From: Neosynechococcus sphagnicola sy1
GTDB taxonomy: Bacteria > Cyanobacteriota > Cyanobacteriia > Neosynechococcales > Neosynechococcaceae
Direction: 5' to 3'
Assembly: GCF_000775285.1 (NCBI RefSeq)
Contig: NZ_JJML01000019.1
Coordinates: 54,201 to 118,200, forward strand
Length of the DNA: 64,000 bases
Shown here: positions 28,575 through 38,028 of the stretch, one piece after another
Numbering within the stretch: the stretch's first letter is position 1
Layout: every line of letters begins with the position of its first letter
Translations under genes and position numbers: made by a program
The notes under the pieces: model-generated
Database searches by the model: none
Told to the model about the DNA's origin: nothing
The model's input: only the letters and a program-made list of their open reading frames with translations

Positions 28575-29338
28575 ATGCACCGACTGTTAAGGTTCCCTGG
28601 ACAGCTGGCCGCTGCGATCGCCTTTTATACCTGTTTACCGCTTCCAGGAGCTTGGGCCTTAGATTTCCAGGGGGTGGCGAGGTTGGCTCCCTTTGTGGGG
28701 GTGTTGTTCGGGGGGGGGGCTGAGTCTGCTGGATACGGGGTTAAACCTTCTCGGAGTGCCGATCTTGACCCGCAGTGCCCTGGTGGTGGTCGCCTGGATG
28801 GGGATCACGGGGGGGACTGCATTTAGATGGGGCGATGGATACCGCCGATGGTTTAGCGGTGACGAATCCAGAGCGGCGGTTAGCCGTGATGGCAGATAGT
28901 GTCACAGGTGCCTTTGGGGCGATGTCGGCAATTGCCCTGGTGTTGCTGAAAACTACAGCCCTGAGCGATTTGAACCGGGATCGGGGGTTTGCAATGATTG
29001 CATCGGCGGGGTGGGGGCGGTGGGGGCAATTGGTGGCGATCGCCCGGTACCCTTACCTGAAACCCATGGGTAAAGGAGCCTTCCATAAAGCTGCGATCCG
29101 CTCTAGGTGGGAGGTACTGCCCAGCGCAGTGCTGTTGTTAGGCATCAGTGGGCTTCAGACTCTACTCCACCCGGATCGTTTCTGGGTGGCCATGGCAGCC
29201 GCGATCTCCGGCAGTGGTCTGGCCTGCTTAACCGCAGCTTGGTTCGATCACAAACTCGGCGGCCATACGGGTGATACCTACGGAGCGGTGGTGGAATGGA
29301 CCGAGGCATTGTTGCTGTGCCTACTGACAGCTTGTTAA
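28575..29338 (+). CDS. cobS: Adenosylcobinamide-GDP ribazoletransferase (two apparent frameshifts)
   Basis: Integral membrane enzyme joining adenosylcobinamide-GDP to alpha-ribazole, the last lower-ligand step of cobalamin synthesis. Three overlapping frames join into about 253 residues, the normal size. The conserved core [20 protein letters not shown] holds the Asp-rich active site, followed by [16 protein letters not shown]. Breaks lie in a G10 run (28710-28719) and a G7 run (28809-28815); one base fewer in each restores the frame. The 3' end overlaps the convergent DUF3593 gene by 4 bp. Confidence 0.92.
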
Positions 29339-29661
29339 CTCCCCTGGGTGGGAGCTGCTGGCGGGGGTGGTTTCAAACGACATCGAGCGGTGATGATTGC
29401 TTGTCGAAACCCTAACACTACCAAAATATTGGCCAGGGTCAGAAATGCTTCGGCGGAGCCATGGAGCCAATCTACATTGGCTAAGGATTGACCATAGACG
29501 GCCTGGGAATAGATTCCGGCTGGGATGGTGACCGCTACAAAGACCAAGGTGCCATAGAACCCCATCAGGGCTAATCGAGGCATCTGTCCGGAACGGGTTA
29601 AGAACCAGAGAAAGCCTAGGTAGGGAAACAGGGATAGGGCAAAGAGGGTTTCTTTATTCAT
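29335..29661 (-). CDS. DUF3593-family membrane protein
   Basis: A 108-residue protein with three hydrophobic helices. The start [20 protein letters not shown] and the middle [20 protein letters not shown] and [13 protein letters not shown] are characteristic of DUF3593, a family restricted to cyanobacteria and plastids, function unknown. I take the ATG at 29661; a GTG at 29679 would add six residues. It follows the DUF2499 gene by 40 bp and the two are probably co-transcribed; they are commonly adjacent in cyanobacteria. Confidence 0.88.
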   Translation of the reverse strand: MNKETLFALSLFPYLGFLWFLTRSGQMPRLALMGFYGTLVFVAVTIPAGIYSQAVYGQSLANVDWLHGSAEAFLTLANILVVLGFRQAIITARCRLKPPPPAAPTQGS

Positions 29662-29701
29662 GACATAGGAATTGATCACTCAGCGTCAGTCAGCCTTAGG
29701 G

Positions 29702-30044
29702 CTAATCCGATGGGGCAGTTGTTGAGGGAGGGCTGGGGGAGACCCGCAGGGGAGCGGTCGAACGCCACAACCACCAAGCGGCTGCCATCAATGTGCAATT
29801 GCCCACCAGGGTCATGGTTGCTTGCAAGATCACCAACCACTCAAGGGCTGGGGCATTGTCAAAAAACGTGCCAGGTACAGGCACACATCGCACTCACCAA
29901 TGCCGGTAACATCGCCAGGGACAGCCACCACCAGGCACGGTTTTGCTGCACTTCCCCATAGCTCCAGATTAGCCAGGTAGCAACGATCCACTCAATGACG
30001 CTGGAGATATGGATGAACCAGGTTGGCAGGGAGAGGACATTCAT
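29702..30044 (-). CDS. DUF2499-family membrane protein (one apparent frameshift)
   Basis: Two frames join into about 113 residues with three hydrophobic helices. The N-terminus LSLPTWFIHISSVIEWIVAT, the AMLPALVSAMCACTWH motif and the LEWLVILQATMTLVGN helix are those of DUF2499, a cyanobacterial/plastid family of unknown role. The break is at an A6 run on the plus strand (29861-29866); five bases give WHVFDNAPALEWLV. Divergent from csaB with 52 bp between starts. Confidence 0.86.
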
Positions 30045-30096
30045 AGGATGATGCTGAGGGTTGTGAGCCGATGTCGCAGGTCAGTACTCATTCAGT

Positions 30097-31150
30097 ATGG
30101 GACAAATTCGAGCGGTTTTGTGTGGCTACTACGGTCAAGGCAATGGGGGCGATGAGGCCCTGCTGGCTACGTTACTGCAAATGTTGCCCTCCCACGTCCA
30201 ACCCCTAGTACTCTCAGGCAACCCCCTGGAAACCGAGCAACGCTATGGGGTTGCCAGTTGCGATCGCACTTCTCTCCTCAAGGTGCTGAAAGCCCTTTAC
30301 CAAGCGGATGCCTTCATTTGGGGCGGGGGGAGTCTAATCCAAGATGCCACCAGTGCCCTGAGTCCCTTTTATTATCGGGGGATTGATGGCGATCGCCCAG
30401 GGATTGGGTCTGACAACCATTGCCTGGGCTCAAGGCATTGGTCCCCTGAGACGCCCCCTCACCCGGTGGCTAGCCAAACAGACCTTTAGAGGCTGCACTG
30501 CTGTGAGTGTGCGCGATCGTGGTTCGGCGAATCTCCTCTCCCAATGGCAAATTCCCTGGCAGTTGGCACCGGACCCAGTTTGGGCTTTGGCATCGTCCCC
30601 AGCCCCAAGTCTGGAACCCCGACCGTTGCCGCAGGTGGCCGTTGCCCTCCGCAGTCACCCCCTCCTCACAGCGCCGCGATTGGCTGACCTCACCCAAGCC
30701 CTGATTGACTTTCAGCGGGTCACTCAAACCTATCTCCTGCTGGTGCCGTTTCAGCCCTCCCAAGATCTGGCTCTAGCAGAGACTCTGCAATCCCAATTAC
30801 CCGGCGTGAGTGAGATTATTGGCTTTGCCGATCCCCGACAAATGAAAGGACTATTCCAGGGAGTCACCATGGCGATCGCCATGCGTTATCACGGATTGAT
30901 CATGGCTGCTGCCGAGGGCTGTCGGTGTTTTGCTCTCAGCTACGATCCCAAGGTAAGCCAGTTAATGCAGGCTTTAGAACTCCCAGGCTGGGAACTTGAC
31001 CAATTACCCGATAGTCCCCAGGAGATCACCCAAGCCTGGTTACAGGTGTATCACCAAGAAACCTCCCTCCCCTGGACTCAAATTCAATCCTTCGTTACCC
31101 AGGCCCAATTACACCAAGTGCTGTTAAAGGAACAGCTGAGATCGCAGTGA
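30097..31150 (+). CDS. csaB: CsaB-type polysaccharide pyruvyltransferase (one apparent frameshift)
   Basis: Transfers pyruvate from phosphoenolpyruvate to a sugar of a cell-wall or exported glycan, forming a ketal. Two overlapping frames join into about 350 residues. Markers: the start AVLCGYYGQGNGGDEALLAT, the ADAFIWGGGSLIQDATSALS motif, WAQGIGPLRRPLTRW, and AIAMRYHGLIMAAAEG with the conserved catalytic-region His. The break is a G5 run (30377-30381); four bases give YYRGLMAIAQGLGL. In cyanobacteria CsaB homologues may modify the S-layer anchor or exopolysaccharide. The Alg14/Alg13 pair and a sugar transferase lie downstream. Confidence 0.9.
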
Positions 31151-31278
31151 TTACTGGTCTTGAGGTTACAAAAATCGGTTTATATGTTAGTAGTTTGATC
31201 AAAATTCCTGGTTCTCGCCTAGGAATCACCTTTACCCGTTACGAGATCGCTGAGCAGCGCAAGTTCTGAACAGACCTG

Positions 31279-31314
31279 AGGTCGATGGGACGAATGGATG
31301 ATGGTCATCGACCT
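31279..31314. repeat. 9-bp inverted repeat in a promoter region
   Basis: aggtcgatg and catcgacct are separated by 18 bp in the 206-bp spacer between csaB and the coiled-coil gene, 43 bp before its start. It could be an operator or a leader stem; no T-run follows. Confidence 0.35.
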
Positions 31315-31356
31315 GCAAATCCGTGCCACCCTAGAGAAAGTGAGTGTGAGTGAGCT

Positions 31357-32748
31357 ATGAGCAATTGTGACGTTGATAATCTAACCCCTGATCATCCTGC
31401 TGGTGAGGTTGTTACCCTCCTACCGTCTGTCCCAGCAACTGCGGCCAGCTCGGTAGAGACGACCCCTACCCCACTATCCCTGCCATCGACCCTGGAGTCT
31501 GAAGGAGCAATGGTTCTCCCATCCACAGGCTCTGACTCTAGCCCTGTCGGATTAATACAAGAGCTGTGTGAGTGTAACCGCAATCTTTTGCGCCACATTG
31601 CTCAACTGGAAGCGGCACTGGCAACCTACCAAATGGCTCCGCCCCCTGGCGAAAATGCCTCAGAAACCGTCCTGACCTTTCAGGATCTGATCAGCTTGCA
31701 AGCCCAAGTGCAGTCTCTTTCTCAAGAGTTGGTAGTCGCCCACCGCACCGATCAACAGCAACAGGATTTAATGGCAACTCTCACCGTTGAATTGATCAAC
31801 AGTCAGGAGCGCATTGCCGAGCTGGAAAGGGACTGTGCCCTTCACCAGCAGCAGTATCAGGAGCAATCCCAACAATTGCATCAAACTGAAAATACCTGTC
31901 GGGATTTGAGAACGCGCCTCTTCCGCCAGCAGAGTCACACCTTACAACTCAAGGTGGCACTGGAGCGATCTCTAGAAAGAAATGCCTCTGCTGAACCATT
32001 AACTGCCCTTGATATTCCTGGCACAGAAGGGAGGCAGCTGACCCATGGCAATGGAATGCCCGGCAACCCGCAACGGCAAGAGTGGGACGCCGCCCCAACC
32101 CTCCCCAACCACCCGGTTGCTGTAGCCAAACAACCTTTGGCCCCGAAAGCTGCTCCAATTCCCCCTTGGTCCATATCCCTAGGTACAACCCTCCAGCAGG
32201 CTCCAACCCTGGATCTGAACCAACCATTTCAGAGCGAGGGAGGGACTGAAACACCCACCGAAGCGGAGGTTGCCAAGATCACGGAGGCCAGCGATCCCCT
32301 CTGGCAGGATCTGGCACGACTAATTGATGCGGCAACCACGGATAGTAATTCCGCAGCGGCATCCGGTACCCAGACCCCCACGGTCACCACCAATCAAGCA
32401 TCGATCGATCTCGATCCTGCCTTAGTACCAGGAATGGGCAATTCCACCCATCAGCACCGGAAACGACTGGCCCTTCCCACTTTCTCGGCTTCAGTCGTGA
32501 CAGCACCGGTCAGCCCTGAGGTGATTCTGGGCGCATCCCCAGTGATCTTAGAAGTGGCAGCGATGGCAGCGCCGAACCCATCTGAAAATGAATTGGGGGA
32601 AATAATCCTGCCTGTTTCCCAGAAGTCGCTGACGGAAGCCGCTGTTACTGCGTGGTCGTCACTGGTGGTAACGAAACCGCATCCCTCGAGGCGCAAATCA
32701 GAGGCAACCGCCGTCGATCTGCCGCTGTTTTTACGCCCTCAAGGCTAG
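31357..32748 (+). CDS. Coiled-coil protein of unknown function
   Basis: A 463-residue soluble protein not assigned to a known family. A Pro/Thr/Ser-rich N-terminus is followed by a long Gln/Glu/Leu-rich coiled coil (about 66-215), including LQAQVQSLSQELVVAHRTDQ and LFRQQSHTLQLKVALERSLE. The C-terminal half is low-complexity, Ala/Pro/Thr-rich, ending in VDLPLFLRP. The context between csaB and the glycosyltransferase pair suggests a structural or scaffold role in glycan assembly, but this is only proximity. Another frame stays open past the stop to 32882 with one hydrophobic stretch, so a base error at the end cannot be excluded. Confidence 0.7.
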   Translation: MSNCDVDNLTPDHPAGEVVTLLPSVPATAASSVETTPTPLSLPSTLESEGAMVLPSTGSDSSPVGLIQELCECNRNLLRHIAQLEAALATYQMAPPPGENASETVLTFQDLISLQAQVQSLSQELVVAHRTDQQQQDLMATLTVELINSQERIAELERDCALHQQQYQEQSQQLHQTENTCRDLRTRLFRQQSHTLQLKVALERSLERNASAEPLTALDIPGTEGRQLTHGNGMPGNPQRQEWDAAPTLPNHPVAVAKQPLAPKAAPIPPWSISLGTTLQQAPTLDLNQPFQSEGGTETPTEAEVAKITEASDPLWQDLARLIDAATTDSNSAAASGTQTPTVTTNQASIDLDPALVPGMGNSTHQHRKRLALPTFSASVVTAPVSPEVILGASPVILEVAAMAAPNPSENELGEIILPVSQKSLTEAAVTAWSSLVVTKPHPSRRKSEATAVDLPLFLRPQG

Positions 32749-33039
32749 GGAGCCATGTTGCCGATCCTCAGATTGGCAACCGCCAATTCTGGAAAGCCCT
32801 CTCATGTGCCATCGCTCTAAGCTTTCTGGCAGTGGCGATCAATCCCGAATTTGATCCGACCATTGTTGGCGTTGAGTTTTGAGGCCAAACTCCGGCACTG
32901 GCACCAGATTGGATGCTTCCACGGAGAGCCCTTGCAGGAATGCGACTGAACTGCTACCGTCGTTGGTATTGTTTAGATGATGTTTGATTTACCCCAGGAA
33001 CTAGCTTGATCCTGATTGATGCTGCCTGAGTTTTTACCG

Positions 33040-33504
33040 ATGAAAATTCTGTTGGTTTGCTCCACTGGTGGTCACTTCAGAACCCTGCACCAGTTACACC
33101 CATTTTGGCAGCACCATGAGCGCGTCTGGGTAACCTTTCGCTCAGCTGCTACGGAAACGGCTTTGGCGGAGGAGCAAGTCTACTGGGCTTGGAGTCCTAC
33201 CAACCGTCATCTTCCCAATCTGATCCGGAACTTTCTTTTATCTTGGCAGGTGCTGTTCCAGGAACATCCCGACCTTGTGCTTTCAACTGGAGCAGGGGTA
33301 GCAGTCCCCTTTTTGATTGTGGGTAAGCTCTTGGGCTGCCAAACTGTATTTATTGAGTCCATTACCCGGGTGCGGCAATTGAGCTTATCCGCCCGGTTGG
33401 TGTTACCGTTTCTGGATGCGCTTTACGTCCAATGGCCAGAATTACTCATCCGCTATCCCCAGGCAGAGTATATTGGCACCCCCAGCCTATCAACCACCCT
33501 CTAA
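33040..33504 (+). CDS. Alg14/PssD-like glycosyltransferase subunit
   Basis: A 154-residue membrane-linked subunit of the Alg13/Alg14-type UDP-sugar transferases. The start ILLVCSTGGHFRTLHQL and the later HPDLVLSTGAGVAVPFLIVG are the family motifs; the Alg14-type subunit anchors the catalytic partner. The ATG at 33040 fits the conserved start best; an ATG at 33019 is also in frame. The stop lies inside a 21-bp tandem duplication, and the catalytic subunit starts 30 bp downstream. Confidence 0.87.
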   Translation: MKILLVCSTGGHFRTLHQLHPFWQHHERVWVTFRSAATETALAEEQVYWAWSPTNRHLPNLIRNFLLSWQVLFQEHPDLVLSTGAGVAVPFLIVGKLLGCQTVFIESITRVRQLSLSARLVLPFLDALYVQWPELLIRYPQAEYIGTPSLSTTL

Positions 33505-33525
33505 AGCCTATCAACCACCCTCTAA
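33484..33525. repeat. 21-bp tandem duplication spanning a stop codon
   Basis: The 21-bp unit beginning agcctatcaaccaccctc is present twice head to tail, at 33484-33504 and 33505-33525. The first copy ends with the stop codon of the Alg14-like gene, so the second lies in the spacer before the Alg13-like gene. It looks like a recent slippage event. Confidence 0.9.
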
Positions 33526-33534
33526 GGGGATGCC

Positions 33535-34023
33535 ATGATTCTCGTAACGGTTGGAACTGAGAAGTTTCCCTTTAATCGCCTGATGCAGTGGACGGAAGCT
33601 CTGATCAACTGTGGTTTCCTCAATTTGGAACAGGACGAGGTGGTGGTGCAGTTTGGTGCCTGCACAATCCTGCCGAATGGGACAAAAACCTACAAGGTAT
33701 TAATAGAGTCTCAGTTTCAATCCTTGATTCAACAGGCCAGGGTTGTGATTTCTCATTGTGGGGAGGGCACGATGAATCTCTTGGAAAGCTGTTCTCAGCC
33801 TTACATTCTCGTTCCCCGGAGTCGGCAGTTCGGAGAACATGTGGATGATCATCAGGTGGAAATGGCGATCGCCCTGGCAGCAATGGGCGCAGTCGTAGCT
33901 TGGTCACCCGCAGACCTAGTCAGGTTTTTGGCTGATCCCTACCGGGTTAAGATGTCACACCCCGAATCATCCGTGCTGCCCTTCTGTCAAACCTTAGAGG
34001 ATCGTTTCTGTAAAAACACTTAA
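33535..34023 (+). CDS. Alg13/PssE-like glycosyltransferase subunit
   Basis: A 162-residue catalytic subunit partner of the preceding gene. The start MILVTVGTEKFPFNRLMQW, the VVISHCGEGTMNLLES nucleotide-sugar-binding motif (SH.G.GT), and the PRSRQFGEHVDDHQVEMA segment match the Alg13/MurG C-terminal fold. Together the pair would add a sugar, typically glucuronate, glucose or GlcNAc, to a lipid-linked intermediate of exopolysaccharide. The exact donor cannot be read from sequence. Confidence 0.9.
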   Translation: MILVTVGTEKFPFNRLMQWTEALINCGFLNLEQDEVVVQFGACTILPNGTKTYKVLIESQFQSLIQQARVVISHCGEGTMNLLESCSQPYILVPRSRQFGEHVDDHQVEMAIALAAMGAVVAWSPADLVRFLADPYRVKMSHPESSVLPFCQTLEDRFCKNT

Positions 34024-34351
34024 AAAAATAAGGCTTTCATGGTACATCAAGTAGATTTTTCATCTCCGAATGAAAATTCAGTGAAGTCCCTTATTTTGAG
34101 GGGCATGGTGCGAAAACAGAGGATAGACTGTTGAATAACCAGCAGAATATTGCATAAAATTCTACAGTCAGTAGCTAGGTACTCCTGGTAAACCCTAAGA
34201 ACTTCAAACTTTAAAATTAAATATTGGCCAATCTATAGCGGTTGAACCCTTTTAAGCTCTTGGTGAGGAGTGAAATTGGAGTTACTTAGGGTTCAACAGA
34301 CAATGGGTTCGTGGTCGTTGCTTTTGCACATACTCAGCCAGCAGGTCTGCC
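34024..34351. other. 328-bp spacer upstream of the sugar transferase
   Basis: AT-rich gap holding the probable promoter of the STAS-sugar transferase gene. A loose inverted repeat (gttgaaccc near 34244, gggttcaac near 34288) is the only structure I noticed. No small gene found. Confidence 0.5.
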
Positions 34352-35353
34352 ATGATTGACCAATCTTTGCCTGAAATACCTCAAACAATAGGGGTAACGG
34401 TTCTCAACCAGGTAGCACTTCTGCAAGTTCCTAGTCATTTGAGTAAATTAGAAGCGGCTCAGTTTCAGGCAATCTGTCAACAGCAGTGCCAAAGTCATCC
34501 GGTGCGGCTGGTGTTAGATTTTAGCCGCACTATTTTTCTCGACAGTAGTGGGCTGGGGGCACTGATGAATGTGTTTCGGCACACCCAACAACAGGGAATT
34601 GAACTGGTGCTGTGGAGTGTCTCCGATCAAGTCAAGTTTGTGCTATCCCTGGCAGCCCTGGACACCATCCTCAACGTTGATCCAGGCACTGCTGCGATCG
34701 CACCTACCCTGAATCGACCCCTGCGATCGCAGCCCTTCATTACCCATCCCTCGGTACGCTCCCGTCCTAAACGGCTGGTAGATATTCTGGGGGCGATCGT
34801 CGGCTTATCCATTACAGCCGTGATCTTCCTGCCCCTGGCCCTTGCGATCTGGATCGATAATCCCGGCCCGATTTTCTTCAGTCAAATTCGTTGTGGACTT
34901 TTGGGGCAGCGGTTTCGTCTCTGGAAGTTCCGCTCCATGGTGGTCAATGCCGAAGCGCTGAAATCCCAGGTTGAGAATCAGGCCCAGGGATACTTTTTCA
35001 AAAATCGCAATGATCCCCGGGTCACCCGTGTGGGGCGCTTGCTGCGTAAAACCAGCCTGGATGAATTTCCCCAATTTTGGAATGTCTTGATCGGAGATAT
35101 GAGTCTGGTGGGAACCCGCCCCCCCACCCCCGATGAACTCGAACGCTACGATGTTCCTCAATGGCAACGCTTGGATGTCAGACCTGGGATCACTGGAGAG
35201 TGGCAGGTGAATGGCCGCTCTAAGATTGAGAAATTTGAGGATGTGATTCGCTTAGATTTGAAATATCAAGAAAACTGGAGCTTCTTCTACGACCTGAAGT
35301 TACTCTTAAAAACGGTGGGAGTTTTACTGAGTAAAGATAGTGGAGCTTTCTAG
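34352..35353 (+). CDS. STAS domain-priming sugar transferase fusion
   Basis: A 333-residue two-domain protein. Residues about 10-110 form a STAS (anti-sigma-antagonist) domain with the phosphorylatable-Ser motif [18 protein letters not shown]. Residues about 137-330 are a polyprenol-phosphate sugar-1-phosphate transferase (WbaP/WcaJ type): an N-terminal membrane helix ([20 protein letters not shown]), then [34 protein letters not shown] and [15 protein letters not shown]. Such enzymes start exopolysaccharide repeat-unit synthesis on the lipid carrier. The STAS domain suggests activity or partner choice is set by Ser phosphorylation, which is inference. It belongs with the Alg14/Alg13-like pair and csaB upstream. 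Confidence 0.9.
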   Translation: MIDQSLPEIPQTIGVTVLNQVALLQVPSHLSKLEAAQFQAICQQQCQSHPVRLVLDFSRTIFLDSSGLGALMNVFRHTQQQGIELVLWSVSDQVKFVLSLAALDTILNVDPGTAAIAPTLNRPLRSQPFITHPSVRSRPKRLVDILGAIVGLSITAVIFLPLALAIWIDNPGPIFFSQIRCGLLGQRFRLWKFRSMVVNAEALKSQVENQAQGYFFKNRNDPRVTRVGRLLRKTSLDEFPQFWNVLIGDMSLVGTRPPTPDELERYDVPQWQRLDVRPGITGEWQVNGRSKIEKFEDVIRLDLKYQENWSFFYDLKLLLKTVGVLLSKDSGAF

Positions 35354-35442
35354 ATTTCCGGGTACCTGTCATCCTCAAATCCCCCGCAACCCATAAACCC
35401 AGGAATGGAGTTCTGTGCCAAGATGAATCACTAGATGCTTCC

Positions 35443-36090
35443 ATGGCAAGAATTATGGGCTGCTCCAACCAAGTTTTGATTTTGTTTGCTCACCCGGCAC
35501 TGGAGAAGTCACGGGTAAATCGCCATTTGATTCATGCTGTTCAGGGATTAGAGGCCGTCACCATCCATGACCTCTATGAAACCTATCCTGACTTTCACAT
35601 TGATGTGAAGCGGGAGCAAGATCTGCTTCTGGGCCACGAAATCATTGTCTTCCAGCATCCCTTCTACTGGTACAGCAGTCCATCTTTGTTAAAAGAATGG
35701 CAAGATTTAGTCCTGGAGTATGGCTTTGCCTATGGCCATGGTGGCACTGCTCTCCAGGGGAAGAAGTTCCTCTCTGCCATCACCACCGGGGGTGGAGAAG
35801 AGGCATATTGCTGTAAGGGATATAACCACTTCACGATTCGGGAATTACTCGTCCCCTTTGAGCAAACAGCGAGGCTCTGTGGCATGGAGTATCTCCCGCC
35901 TTTTGTCATCCATGGTACCCATCAACTGGGGGAGCAACACCAGATTGCCAAACATACAGAGGACTACCGGAGGGCCATCATCGCCCTGCGGGATAACACC
36001 GTTGCCTGGGAGCGACTCCGGCAATTTCAGCACCTGAACCCACACCTCGAACAGGAAATCCAGGCCCTAGAGGTGACCCGTCATGCATAA
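35443..36090 (+). CDS. KefF/MdaB-type flavodoxin-fold NAD(P)H oxidoreductase
   Basis: A 215-residue flavodoxin-fold quinone reductase. Motifs: ILFAHPALEKSRVNRHLI, IIVFQHPFYWYSSPSLLKEW, DLVLEYGFAYGHGGTALQGK and FLSAITTGGGEEAY, all typical of KefF. In E. coli KefF binds the KefC K+ efflux system and activates it. Its last 8 bp overlap the KefB/KefC gene that follows, supporting the same partnership. The start may be ATG 35443 or the ATG 12 bases later. Confidence 0.9.
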   Translation: MARIMGCSNQVLILFAHPALEKSRVNRHLIHAVQGLEAVTIHDLYETYPDFHIDVKREQDLLLGHEIIVFQHPFYWYSSPSLLKEWQDLVLEYGFAYGHGGTALQGKKFLSAITTGGGEEAYCCKGYNHFTIRELLVPFEQTARLCGMEYLPPFVIHGTHQLGEQHQIAKHTEDYRRAIIALRDNTVAWERLRQFQHLNPHLEQEIQALEVTRHA

Positions 36091-37978
36091 TGAAGGGCTT
36101 TTCTTTCAAGCATTTATTTATCTGGTAGCAGCGGTAGTATCCGTGCCCATCGCCAAACGCCTAGGGTTGGGTTCTGTGCTCGGTTATTTGTTAGCTGGCG
36201 TGCTCATTGGCCCCTTCGGACTCCGATTTGTCGGCCACGAAGGGGAAGATGTCATGCACTTCGCTGAATTTGGCGTGGTGATGATGCTATTTCTCGTGGG
36301 GTTGGAACTGCAACCTTCCCTGCTGTGGCGCTTGCGAGTTCCTATCCTTGGCCTGGGTGGCCTCCAAGTGGTGATCACAGCCCTAGCCGTTACTGCCCTT
36401 GGGATCGTTTTGGGATGCCCCTGGCAAATGGCGATCGCCGTGGGGCTGATCTTGGCGATGTCTTCCACCGCAATTGTGCTGCAAACGCTGAACGAGAAAG
36501 GGCTGATGAAAACCGAAGCCGGACAGTCTTGTTTCTCTGTACTGCTGTTTCAAGACATTGCCGTGATCCCAATTTTGGCGCTGTTGCCCTTACTAGCTGT
36601 CAAAGGCGGAATCGCCAGTCTCCAGCCCCCCAACCTGATGTGGGTGGCAGCAGCGCAAACCACGACCCCCAGTGCTGCCCTGACTGGTTGGCAACAAGCG
36701 TTATTGGTGATGGTCACCGTCGGGGGCATTATTGTGGCGGGTCGATTTCTGATGCGACCGATTTTTCGCTTCATTGCCGCAACTCGCTTGCAGGAGATTT
36801 TTACCGCTACAGCCTTGCTCTTAGTGATTGGAATTGCCTTGGCGATGCAACAGGTGGGGCTTTCCCCAGCCTTGGGCACGTTTGTGGCCGGGGTGGTGCT
36901 GGCGGATAACGAGTATCGCCATGAATTAGAGACCGATATTGCTCCCTTCAAAGGTCTGCTGTTGGGGCTGTTTTTCATCTCGGTGGGGGCTAGCATCAAC
37001 TTTAACTTGCTCCTAGAGCAGCCCCTGTTAATTCTAGGATTGGTGATGGGTTTAGCCGTCGTCAAGTTTGCGGTTCTCTTGGGGTTGGGGCGATTTTTCC
37101 GGTTGGAGTTAAGCCAGAGCTTGTTATTTGCCTTTGCCCTCGCCCAAGGGGGAGAATTTGCCTTTGTACTGGTTTCCTTTTCGCTGCAAAATCAAGTCCT
37201 CACTGCCGCGATCGCGGGTCCCTTAGTGGCTGTGGTGGCGCTCTCCATGATGCTGTCACCGCTGATCATGATTGTCCATGAGAAACTGGTGCAGCCGTAC
37301 TTTGTCCACACCGAACCCGAACGAGAAGCTGACACCATTGACGATAATGAAAACCCGATCATCATTGCCGGGTTTGGCCGTTTTGGGCAGATTGTGGGGC
37401 GGTTGTTAATTGCCAACGGTTGCAAGGCCACGATCTTGGAGCATAATCCCGGTCAGCTTGACCTCCTGCGGCGGTTTGGGTTTAAAGCCTTCTATGGGGA
37501 TGCCTCCCGGCTGGATCTCCTCCACGCTGCCGGAGCCGAGCAAGCCAAACTGCTGGTGGTCGCCATTGATGAACGAGACAAAGCTTTGGCAACGGTTGAC
37601 CTAGTGCGTCAGCATTTCCCCCACCTAAAAATTTTGGCCCGCGCCATTGACCGTCGCCATGCCTATGAACTGATTCGACGGGGAGTGGAGGTGGTACAAC
37701 GAGAAACCTTTGGCTCTGCGTTGGAGATGGGCGTGGAGGTGCTGAAGTTATTAGGTGTCCGCTCTTACAAAGCGCATCGGGTGGCTCGCATCTTTCGCTG
37801 GCACGATGAGCAAGCCCTGCGGGAGATGGCTCACTTAGAGGGTGATGAAAAGCAGTATGTGGCGCGATCGCGGCAACTGACCGCAGAACTTGAGCAGTTA
37901 TTGCAGTCAGACGATTTCGATCTCACCCCCGATGTCGATCGTGCTTGGGACACCTCAGCTCTGCGTAAAGATGCTTGA
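36083..37978 (+). CDS. KefB/KefC-type glutathione-regulated K+/H+ antiporter
   Basis: A 631-residue CPA2-family K+ efflux protein. About 12 membrane helices fill residues 5-405, with IGPFGLRFVGHEGEDVMHFA early, MSSTAIVLQTLNEKGLMKTE (the helix that resembles the Kef regulatory loop) and FVAGVVLADNEYRHELETDI. A C-terminal TrkA-N/RCK domain starts at about 424 with the NAD-binding loop PIIIAGFGRFGQIVGRLLIA. In Gram-negative bacteria Kef systems lower cytoplasmic pH against electrophiles and are gated by glutathione adducts. Translationally coupled to the KefF-like gene. Confidence 0.93.
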   Translation: MHNEGLFFQAFIYLVAAVVSVPIAKRLGLGSVLGYLLAGVLIGPFGLRFVGHEGEDVMHFAEFGVVMMLFLVGLELQPSLLWRLRVPILGLGGLQVVITALAVTALGIVLGCPWQMAIAVGLILAMSSTAIVLQTLNEKGLMKTEAGQSCFSVLLFQDIAVIPILALLPLLAVKGGIASLQPPNLMWVAAAQTTTPSAALTGWQQALLVMVTVGGIIVAGRFLMRPIFRFIAATRLQEIFTATALLLVIGIALAMQQVGLSPALGTFVAGVVLADNEYRHELETDIAPFKGLLLGLFFISVGASINFNLLLEQPLLILGLVMGLAVVKFAVLLGLGRFFRLELSQSLLFAFALAQGGEFAFVLVSFSLQNQVLTAAIAGPLVAVVALSMMLSPLIMIVHEKLVQPYFVHTEPEREADTIDDNENPIIIAGFGRFGQIVGRLLIANGCKATILEHNPGQLDLLRRFGFKAFYGDASRLDLLHAAGAEQAKLLVVAIDERDKALATVDLVRQHFPHLKILARAIDRRHAYELIRRGVEVVQRETFGSALEMGVEVLKLLGVRSYKAHRVARIFRWHDEQALREMAHLEGDEKQYVARSRQLTAELEQLLQSDDFDLTPDVDRAWDTSALRKDA

Positions 37979-38028
37979 GCTGCAGGGGTAATCTCTAGCT
38001 TTTTAGCGGCCATGGGGTGGCGCAGGGG

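Noticed and set aside
32652..32882. Open frame past the end of the coiled-coil gene with a hydrophobic stretch
   Set aside because: It could be a C-terminal extension through a base error, but no family match or clear ribosome-binding site supports it, and VDLPLFLRPQG is an acceptable natural end.
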